From the NCBI RefSeq assembly GCF_002938435.1, contig NZ_POQT01000007.1, positions 62,001-126,000 of the forward strand: 64,000 nucleotides of DNA, written 5' to 3'. A program made the position numbers and the translations under genes. Source of the DNA: Blastococcus saxobsidens (GTDB lineage: Bacteria > Actinomycetota > Actinomycetes > Mycobacteriales > Geodermatophilaceae). Shown piece after piece: positions 58,371 to 64,000 of the stretch (position 1 is its first letter; every line of letters begins with the position of its first letter). The notes under the pieces were generated by a model. The model searched no databases. It worked only from the letters and a program-made list of their open reading frames with translations, and was not told the DNA's origin.

Positions 58371-58907
58371 TCAGCCTAGGCGAGTGCCGGCCGCCACCTC
58401 GTACACGATCTCCAGGCCGTCCTCCTCGTCGATCTGCTCGCCGACCACCACGAACCCCTCGCCGAGCACGAGGTCGCGGGACACGACGTTGTCGGGGGCG
58501 ATGCTGGCGCGGACGGTGGTGACGGCGGGCTCGGCGGCCGCGCGGGCCAGCATCGCCCGCAGCGCCGCCCGGGCGTACCCCTGCCGGCGCTGCGCGGAGT
58601 CGATCGAGTAGCCGACCTCGACCATGCCCGAGGCGTCCGGTGGGCCGTGGAAGCCGGCCTTGCCGACCGCCAGCCGGCGGTCCGGGTCCCAGACCACCCC
58701 GGTGATCCAGTCCGCGCTGGGCGGGTCGACCAGCACCTGCACGGCCCGGATGGCCCACACCGGCCGGCACTCCTCGCCCACGAGGTACGCGCTCAGCGGC
58801 ACCGGCGCGCCGGCCTCGGCGGCGGCCCGGTCGCCGTCGGCGAGGGCGCGCAAGGTCCCCGGGTCCAGCCGGACCAGCTCCACCCGCGGACCGCTGCCTT
58901 CGCTCAC
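58371..58907 (-). CDS. GNAT-family N-acetyltransferase
   Basis: This 178-residue protein is a RimJ/RimL-like GNAT acetyltransferase: YSIDSAQRRQGYARAALRAML carries the acetyl-CoA loop, followed by TVRASIAPDNVVSRDLVLGEGFVVVGE. Substrate is unknown. It lies between GtrA and tsaB; the GTG has TAGCCT six bases upstream, so a leaderless start is likely. Confidence 0.87.
   Translation of the reverse strand: MSEGSGPRVELVRLDPGTLRALADGDRAAAEAGAPVPLSAYLVGEECRPVWAIRAVQVLVDPPSADWITGVVWDPDRRLAVGKAGFHGPPDASGMVEVGYSIDSAQRRQGYARAALRAMLARAAAEPAVTTVRASIAPDNVVSRDLVLGEGFVVVGEQIDEEDGLEIVYEVAAGTRLG
58373..58378 (-). promoter_or_regulatory. Candidate -10 hexamer of tsaB
   Basis: TAGGCT on the minus strand lies eight bases before the tsaB GTG and overlaps the 3' end of the GNAT gene. 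Confidence 0.5.
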
Positions 58908-58913
58908 CGCGGC

Positions 58914-58919
58914 AGGCTA
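58914..58919 (-). promoter_or_regulatory. -10 hexamer of the leaderless GNAT gene
   Basis: TAGCCT on the minus strand lies six bases before the GTG at 58907. Confidence 0.55.
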
Positions 58920-59010
58920 ACCGGGGCGCCCTCCGGCCGCCCGCCGCACGGGCAGTGATACTCCGGCGGACCCCGGCGGCCGCGCCGGGGCCGACGCGGG
59001 AGGACGGCCG

Positions 59011-59409
59011 ATGGCGCGGGAGGCCGGGGACGGACTGCTCCGGCAGCTGCTGCGCTTCGGCGTCGTGGGCGGGTTCAGCGCCCTCGTGGACCTCGCCGTC
59101 TACACCGTGGGCCTGCACCTGGGGCTGCCCACGTACGCGGCGCGGACGCTGAGCTTCGCCGCCGGCACCACCACCGCGTACGCCCTCAACCGCCGGTGGG
59201 CCTTCCGGGCGACCGGCGGCAGGCGCCGGGCGGCGGGCTTCGCCGTCCTCTACGGCACGACCTTCGTGGTCATCCTGGCGACCAACGCCCTCTCCCTCGC
59301 GCTGCTGCCCGGCAGCTCCTGGCGGGTGACGCTCGCCTGGGCGCTCTCCCAGGGTCTGGGCACCGCGATCAACTTCGTGCTGCTCCGCCGGGTGGTCTTC
59401 CGCCACTGA
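59011..59409 (+). CDS. GtrA-family membrane protein
   Basis: This 132-residue protein has four transmembrane helices and the GtrA signature LLRFGVVGGFSALVDLAVY and TTAYALNRRWAFR. Family members help move undecaprenyl- or decaprenyl-linked sugars across the membrane for glycan decoration. No glycosyltransferase is adjacent, so the pathway is open. GGGAGGACGGCCG lies before the ATG. Confidence 0.88.
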   Translation: MAREAGDGLLRQLLRFGVVGGFSALVDLAVYTVGLHLGLPTYAARTLSFAAGTTTAYALNRRWAFRATGGRRRAAGFAVLYGTTFVVILATNALSLALLPGSSWRVTLAWALSQGLGTAINFVLLRRVVFRH

Positions 59410-59417
59410 CCCGGCCC

Positions 59418-59864
59418 TCAGCCCAGCCGCTGCTCCCAGCCGGGGCCGTGCGGCACGAGCACGGCGGTGCGGACGTCGTCGTCGCGCCGGTCCAGGCGCA
59501 CCTCGAGGTGCTCGTCGGCCAGCTGCTCGACCAGGCCCTGCCCCCACTCGGCCACCGTCACCGACTCCTCGGTGGACGCGTCGAGATCCAGGTCGTCGAC
59601 GTCGGCGTGCCCGCCCAGCCGGTAGGCGTCGACGTGCACCAGCGGGATGCGGCCGTCGCGGTGCACGCGGGCGATGACGAACGTCGGCGAGGTGACCGGC
59701 TCCCGCACGCCGAGCCCGGCGCCGATGCCCTGGGTGAGCGCCGTCTTGCCCGCGCCCAGCGGGCCGACCAGCACGACGAGGTCGCCGGGCTCGACGAGGG
59801 CGGCCAGCTCCCGGCCGAGGGCGTGCGTGTCGGCCAGGGTGGCCAGCACGTGCTCCCGCCTCAC
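59418..59864 (-). CDS. tsaE: tRNA t6A ATPase TsaE
   Basis: This 148-residue P-loop ATPase energises the t6A complex. Walker A is GPLGAGKT at residues 34-41, followed by VREPVTSPTFVIARVH, VHVDAYRL and VAEWGQGLVEQL. The GTG overlaps the stop of the uracil-DNA glycosylase gene (GTGA), so the two are cotranslated. Confidence 0.95.
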   Translation of the reverse strand: MRREHVLATLADTHALGRELAALVEPGDLVVLVGPLGAGKTALTQGIGAGLGVREPVTSPTFVIARVHRDGRIPLVHVDAYRLGGHADVDDLDLDASTEESVTVAEWGQGLVEQLADEHLEVRLDRRDDDVRTAVLVPHGPGWEQRLG

Positions 59865-60508
59865 CGCGTCTCCCGGGCGCCGACCATGGTCGCCACGTGG
59901 CGGAGGTCGGCGGCCAGCGCGGCCCGCGGCGCACCGTTCGGGCCGAACCGGATGGCCGCCGACGGGTGGTAGGTCACGTACAGGCCGCGGCCCTCCCACT
60001 CCACGGGGCCGGCCTCCCGTGCCCGGGCGAGCACGGTGCGCGGGCCCAGGAACCACTTCGCGGCCGAGAGCCCGAGGGCGACCACCGCCGGCGGGTCGAG
60101 CAGTTCCAGCTGCCGCCGCAGCCAGCCGCTGCAGCGGCCCACCTCGTCGGCCCTCGGCGTCCGGTTCCCCGGCGGGCGGCACTTCACCACGTTGAGCACG
60201 GCGGTCCGCCCGCGGTCCAGCCCGGCCTCCCCGAGGAGCAGGTCGAGCAGCGCGCCGGACTTCCCGACGAACGGCCGGCCGGTCTCGTCCTCCGTCGCCC
60301 CCGGGGCCTCCCCGACGATCGCCACGAGCGGACGCCCGGTCACCGGCACGTCCCCGACGACGACGTGCTGCCGGGCCGCCGCGAGCTCCGGGCACGCGAC
60401 GCAGGAGCGCGCGGTGTCCGCGAGGGTCGCCCAGTCAGGGGCGGCCGCAGCGGCGCGGGCCACCTCGTCGGCGGCCGCGTCGAGCCGGGGCGGACGGGGA
60501 GCGGCCAC
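59861..60508 (-). CDS. Uracil-DNA glycosylase, family 4/5-like
   Basis: This 215-residue glycosylase excises uracil from DNA. It has motif 1 GEAPGATEDETGRPFVGKSG, NVVKCRPPGNRTP and motif 2 TYHPSAAIR. Four cysteines arranged C-x2-C and C-x15-C would hold a [4Fe-4S] cluster, as in family 4. The GTG has TAGGGT six bases upstream. It lies first in a small unit with tsaE. Confidence 0.92.
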   Translation of the reverse strand: MAAPRPPRLDAAADEVARAAAAAPDWATLADTARSCVACPELAAARQHVVVGDVPVTGRPLVAIVGEAPGATEDETGRPFVGKSGALLDLLLGEAGLDRGRTAVLNVVKCRPPGNRTPRADEVGRCSGWLRRQLELLDPPAVVALGLSAAKWFLGPRTVLARAREAGPVEWEGRGLYVTYHPSAAIRFGPNGAPRAALAADLRHVATMVGARETR

Positions 60509-60514
60509 CCCCGC

Positions 60515-60520
60515 ACCCTA
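60515..60520 (-). promoter_or_regulatory. -10 hexamer of the leaderless glycosylase gene
   Basis: TAGGGT on the minus strand lies six bases before the GTG at 60508. Confidence 0.6.
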
Positions 60521-60602
60521 ACGATGTGCCCTGGGCCTCTTCCGCCAGCACCGGCGGCGTGCGACATTGCGCTCACGACGACCCGGCGTGAAGGGGCTGG
60601 TC

Positions 60603-61238
60603 ATGGCCGAGCTGGATCTGTACGAGTTCGCGTTCCTCGCCGGCGGACGGCAGCGCGTCGTCGACACCGCCATCGTCGCCCTCGTCGAATGCGGCCGCTT
60701 GCGCGTGCACCCCTCCGGCGAGCTCGCCATGGTCGAGGCGTTCCGCCGGCATCCGGTCGAGGCGGCTGTCCTCGACGCGGTGGGCATGCGCGGGCGCCGG
60801 TCGGTCGACACCATCCGCTGGCGGCTGGTGAACGACGACCGGATCACCGGCCTGGCCCGACCGCTCGCAGCGGCCGGACTGCTTCGCCGCCGTCCCCTTC
60901 GCGGCCGGGGACAGTGGTGCCCGACGCCGGCCGGCCGAAAGGTCCTCCGCCAGGGACCGTTCGGCGACCGCGCGCTCGACGGGGGCAGCGCGGTCGCGGT
61001 CGCGCGGCACGGGCGTGAGTTCATGACCGACACGGCGCTGCGGTCGGCCATCTTCGAGCGGCCCTCGCCGCCACCGCTCGGCGCGGCCGAGATCGGCCGC
61101 CGGATCAGGCAGGGCCGCTGGAATCAGGAGAGCGTCGAGCCGGCCTTCCGGGTGCACCAGTCGTACACGGCGCTGGGCGGCGCGATCGGCCTCGGGCTCG
61201 GTGACGGCGGCGCCGGTGGTGACGGCGGCGGCGCCTGA
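60603..61238 (+). CDS. TIGR04222-like protein
   Basis: This 211-residue protein begins MAELDLYEFAFLAGGRQRVV and continues with DTAIVALVECGRLRV. This matches my memory of the N-terminal part of actinobacterial TIGR04222 proteins, whose role is unknown. Most relatives have membrane helices in the middle and a Gly/Cys-rich tail; this one has no strong helix and ends in GLGLGDGGAGGDGGGA, so it may be a shortened soluble form. AAGGGG lies before the ATG. Confidence 0.7.
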   Translation: MAELDLYEFAFLAGGRQRVVDTAIVALVECGRLRVHPSGELAMVEAFRRHPVEAAVLDAVGMRGRRSVDTIRWRLVNDDRITGLARPLAAAGLLRRRPLRGRGQWCPTPAGRKVLRQGPFGDRALDGGSAVAVARHGREFMTDTALRSAIFERPSPPPLGAAEIGRRIRQGRWNQESVEPAFRVHQSYTALGGAIGLGLGDGGAGGDGGGA

Positions 61239-61247
61239 CTCGCGCCT

Positions 61248-62435
61248 TCAGCTGCCGGTGCGAACTTCCGCCGCAACCCGGCGGATCAGGCCGGCGAGGG
61301 CGTCGCTGACCTCGCCCGGCTCCTCCAGCGGCACCATGTGCCCGGCGCCGGGGACGACGACGTACTCGACCCGGACGTCCTCCGGGCCCCCGAGCCGCTC
61401 GACGATGAGCTCGCTGTGCTCCTTGGGGATCATCGTGTCGCGGTCCCCGGTCAGCACCAGGGTGGGCACCGCGCGCAGCGGCTCCAGCGAGCCGGTCTCG
61501 TCCAGGCCCGCGAGCGCCGGGTAGAACTCCGCGATCACGTCGACGGGCGTGCCGGCGATCATCGCGTCCACGTAGCGCACCAGCACCGGGTCGACGTCGG
61601 CCGAGCCGAACGACAGCGACCGGGTCGCGGCGGACACCAGCTCGGCGGCCAGCCGCCTGGTCCGCTCGGCGAACACGGGCCGGTGCCGCATCGTCCAGGC
61701 GGCCACCGGGAGCACGGCGGCGCGCACCCGGGTGAGCATCTCTGGCAGCCCGAAGTTCAGGTCGGCCAGGTTGCCGCTCGACGTCGAGACCAGGGCGGCG
61801 CCGACGACGCGGCTGCCGAACAGCTCCGGGTGCAGGGCGGCGAGGCCCATGATCGTCATGCCGCCCATCGAGTGGCCGACGAGGACGACCGGTCCGCGCA
61901 GGGCCCGGGCGTCCAGGACCGCGAGCAGGTCGCGGGCGAGCTGGTCGATGGTCGAGTGCTCCGACCTGCCCCGCCCCGAGGCGCCGTGCCCGCGCTGGTC
62001 GTAGAAGACCAGCCGCGCGCTCGGCCGGTGCCCGTTCTCCGTGGCCACCTCGGCGGCCAGCGTGCGCCGCTGGAACGCCCAGGAGGCCATCGACAGCGTG
62101 TAGCCGTGCACGAAGACGACGGTCAGCGGGGCGTCCCGCGGCCCGATCTCCTCCACGGCGAGGACCACGCCGTCGTCGGCCTGCACCAGCGCGCTCCGGT
62201 CGGCGGGCCGGGCCTCGATGCCGAGCGGGTCGACCTGCCGCAGCTGGCCCTCGCTGAGGTTCTCCGGCAGCTCCGCGGCCGGACCGAGCTCGGCGGCGCG
62301 CACCCGCCGGGCCGCGATCCGGCTGACGGCGACCCCGGCGGCCGTGCCGGCCGCGGCCAGGCCGAGCAGGCCGCCGATGACGCCGGCCGCGTGCGCCCGC
62401 GGGTGCTTGCCGGCGGGCGTGCGGTCGCGCGCCAT
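61248..62435 (-). CDS. Membrane-anchored alpha/beta hydrolase
   Basis: This 395-residue protein has an N-terminal hydrophobic segment (about residues 15-35) and an alpha/beta-hydrolase domain with VVFVHGYTLSMASW, the nucleophile elbow VLVGHSMGGMT, the acid in VLTGDRDTMIP and the histidine in GAGHMVPLEEP. Substrate is unknown. Its ATG overlaps the alr stop (TGATG), so it is cotranslated with alanine racemase; a wall- or lipid-related role is inferred from that link only. Confidence 0.88.
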   Translation of the reverse strand: MARDRTPAGKHPRAHAAGVIGGLLGLAAAGTAAGVAVSRIAARRVRAAELGPAAELPENLSEGQLRQVDPLGIEARPADRSALVQADDGVVLAVEEIGPRDAPLTVVFVHGYTLSMASWAFQRRTLAAEVATENGHRPSARLVFYDQRGHGASGRGRSEHSTIDQLARDLLAVLDARALRGPVVLVGHSMGGMTIMGLAALHPELFGSRVVGAALVSTSSGNLADLNFGLPEMLTRVRAAVLPVAAWTMRHRPVFAERTRRLAAELVSAATRSLSFGSADVDPVLVRYVDAMIAGTPVDVIAEFYPALAGLDETGSLEPLRAVPTLVLTGDRDTMIPKEHSELIVERLGGPEDVRVEYVVVPGAGHMVPLEEPGEVSDALAGLIRRVAAEVRTGS

Positions 62436-63574
62436 CAGACGGCCCCCGCGGACCCGGTGTAGCGGCGGGTGAACCGCCCGCCGACCCGGGTGACGAGCTC
62501 GTAGTGGATCGTGCCGGTGGCGTCCGCCCACTGCTGGGCGGTCGGCTCCCCGCGGTCGCCGGGGCCCCAGAGCACCACCTCGTCCCCCGGGGACACCGTC
62601 GCGTCGCCGACGTCGAGGACGAACTGGTCCATGCAGACCCGCCCGGCGATCGTCCGCTGCGCGCCGGCCGCCAGCACCGGGGCCGAGTTCCCGCCGGCCC
62701 GCGGCACGCCGTCGGCGTAACCCACCGGCACCAGGGCGAGCGTGGTCTCGGCGGGTGTGGTGTAGGTGTGCCCGTAGGAGACCCCGGCGCCGGCCCGCAC
62801 CCGCTTGGTCAGCGCGACCCGGGCCCGCACGGTCATCGCCGGCCGGAGGCCGTGGTCGGCGGCGTCCCCGCCGAGCGGGTCCAGCCCGTAGACGGCGACG
62901 CCCGGTCGCACCATGTCGAACCAGGTGTCCGGCAGCGCCACGGTCGCCGCGGAGTTGGCCAGGTGCCGGCGGGCGTCGGTGAGCCCGGCGGCACGGGCGA
63001 TCGCCACCGCCTCCTCGAACACCCGCACCTGCGCAGCGATCGTGGGGTGGGTGGGCGCGTCGGCGTAGGCCAGGTGGCTCCACAGCCCGACGACGGACAC
63101 GTCGCCGTCGGCCTGGGCGCGCGCGGCCGCGGCCACCAGCTCCGGCCACTCGGTCATGGGCGCGCCCTCGCGGGAGAGGCCGGTGTCGGCGAACAGGTGC
63201 AGCCGCGCGGGGCGGCCGGTCGCGCGGGCGGCGGCGACCACCTCGGCCAGGCCCCAGCCCGCGTTCACCGACACCTCGACGTCGGCGGCCAGCGCGGCGG
63301 CGACGTCGGCACCCGGCCCGTTCAGCCAGGCGAGCACCGGGGCGGTCACGCCCGCCGCCCGCAGGGCCAGCGCCTCGGCCAGCACGGCGACCCCGAGCTG
63401 GTCCGCGCCGCCGGCCAGCGCCGCGCGCGCCGCCGGCACCAGGCCGTGGCCGTAGCCGTCGGCCTTCACCACCGCCATCAGCGGCCGGCCCACCCGCCCG
63501 CGCAGCACCGCGGTGTTCGCCGCGATCGCGTCGAGGTCCACGACCACCTCGGCCCCGGTCCCGTTCGTCGTCAC
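62435..63574 (-). CDS. alr: Alanine racemase
   Basis: This 379-residue PLP enzyme makes D-alanine for peptidoglycan. The PLP lysine is K37 in AVVKADGYGHG; the second catalytic base tyrosine is in GAGVSYGHTYTT; CMDQFVLDVGD marks the C-terminal barrel. The GTG overlaps the stop of the upstream NAD(P)H-hydrate dehydratase gene. D-alanine is the residue later cleaved by the carboxypeptidase coded at 7 kb. Confidence 0.97.
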   Translation of the reverse strand: MTTNGTGAEVVVDLDAIAANTAVLRGRVGRPLMAVVKADGYGHGLVPAARAALAGGADQLGVAVLAEALALRAAGVTAPVLAWLNGPGADVAAALAADVEVSVNAGWGLAEVVAAARATGRPARLHLFADTGLSREGAPMTEWPELVAAAARAQADGDVSVVGLWSHLAYADAPTHPTIAAQVRVFEEAVAIARAAGLTDARRHLANSAATVALPDTWFDMVRPGVAVYGLDPLGGDAADHGLRPAMTVRARVALTKRVRAGAGVSYGHTYTTPAETTLALVPVGYADGVPRAGGNSAPVLAAGAQRTIAGRVCMDQFVLDVGDATVSPGDEVVLWGPGDRGEPTAQQWADATGTIHYELVTRVGGRFTRRYTGSAGAV

Positions 63575-64000
63575 GGCTCCGAGTCTGGCAGGCCGCCGGG
63601 GCGGAACCCGCGCACCCGGTTGATCGTCGCGGGCAGGTGGCGGACGAGGTCCCCGGCGACGAAGGGCCCGCCGGCAGCGGCCAGCTGCCCGGCGCGGCCG
63701 TGCAGGTGCGCCGCGACGGCGGCCGCCTCGGCCGCGGGCAGGCCGGTGGCCAGCAGCGCGCCGGCGATCCCGGACAGGACGTCACCGGTGCCCGCGGTGG
63801 CCAACCACGGGGTGCCGGTGGCGTTGACGAACGCGGTGCCCCCGGGGGCGGCGACGACCGTGGCGTCCCCCTTGAGCAGCACGACCGCGCCGAGGTCGGC
63901 GGCCAGCCGGCGGGCGGCGCCGATGCGGTCGGGACCCGGCTCGGCGCCGAAACGGGCGAACTCGCCGTCGTGCGGGGTGAGCACCGTGGGCGCCCGCCGG
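63571..64000 (-). CDS. ADP-dependent NAD(P)H-hydrate dehydratase, C-terminal part
   Basis: The 5' end lies beyond the window. The visible 142 codons contain LTPHDGEFARFG, VVLLKGDATVVAAP and TAGTGDVLSGIAGALLATG, the substrate and ADP sites of the carbohydrate-kinase-like domain that repairs hydrated NAD(P)H. In most bacteria this domain is fused to an N-terminal epimerase (Nnr/YjeF); whether it is here cannot be seen. Coupled to alr as in other actinobacteria. Confidence 0.92.
   Translation of the reverse strand, partial: RRAPTVLTPHDGEFARFGAEPGPDRIGAARRLAADLGAVVLLKGDATVVAAPGGTAFVNATGTPWLATAGTGDVLSGIAGALLATGLPAAEAAAVAAHLHGRAGQLAAAGGPFVAGDLVRHLPATINRVRGFRPGGLPDSEP

Overview
The window is chromosomal DNA of a very GC-rich actinobacterium. 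GTG starts are frequent, intergenic gaps are short, several genes look leaderless (TANNNT hexamer 6-8 nt before the start codon), and WhiB- and BldM-like regulators are present. Gene content and the style of intergenic hairpins suggest a Geodermatophilaceae-type organism (Blastococcus, Geodermatophilus or Modestobacter); that placement is inference. No tRNA, rRNA, CRISPR array, transposase, integrase or prophage gene was found, so this is core chromosome.

Layout. 1-6.9 kb: a minus-strand nucleoside uptake and salvage operon (Bmp-type lipoprotein, ABC ATPase, two permeases, cytidine deaminase, thymidine phosphorylase) with a 36-bp perfect palindrome after the lipoprotein gene. 7-15.9 kb: a D,D-carboxypeptidase, a YihY-family membrane protein, a 2'-5' RNA ligase-like protein with trpS, a HisC/Pat aminotransferase, galE, a CorC/HlyC-type CBS protein and a secreted CAP protein. 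16-24 kb: a frameshifted DUF559-type gene, icd, mdh, DUF3017, folD, a membrane protein, a pentapeptide-repeat protein, purH and purN. 24-37.6 kb: PerM-like protein, DUF5336 protein, sucD, sucC, a secreted S15 hydrolase, a stand-alone B12-binding protein, a lipase, an M23 peptidase, pcrA and chorismate mutase. From memory, this order resembles Rv0948c-Rv0957 of Mycobacterium tuberculosis. 37.6-46 kb: less conserved genes, including a PspC-containing sensor kinase with a LuxR-type regulator facing a PspC membrane protein, a CaCA exchanger and a lipoprotein with four META domains. 46-64 kb: guaA, guaB3, guaB, DUF5319, a BldM-like orphan regulator, whiB, groEL, groES, a THUMP-like methyltransferase, tsaD, rimI, tsaB, GNAT, GtrA, tsaE, a uracil-DNA glycosylase, a TIGR04222-like protein, an alpha/beta hydrolase, alr and the end of a NAD(P)H-hydrate dehydratase gene. 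This resembles Rv3410c-Rv3423c and the Streptomyces bldM-guaB-groESL neighbourhood.

How the genes fit together: nucleoside import feeds Cdd/DeoA; purN/purH and guaB/guaA cover late purine and GMP synthesis; icd, mdh and sucCD supply TCA-cycle steps; tsaB/D/E make the tRNA t6A modification; alr, the carboxypeptidase and the M23 enzyme act in wall metabolism.

The most unusual signals lie between genes: a dispersed hairpin element placed directly after stop codons (seven copies) with a 45-bp tandem expansion of half of it; a probable leader-peptide/terminator unit before chorismate mutase; a CAGACT hexamer set 6-7 nt before four GTG starts; and long perfect inverted repeats between convergent genes. 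No wholly new multi-gene system is evident.
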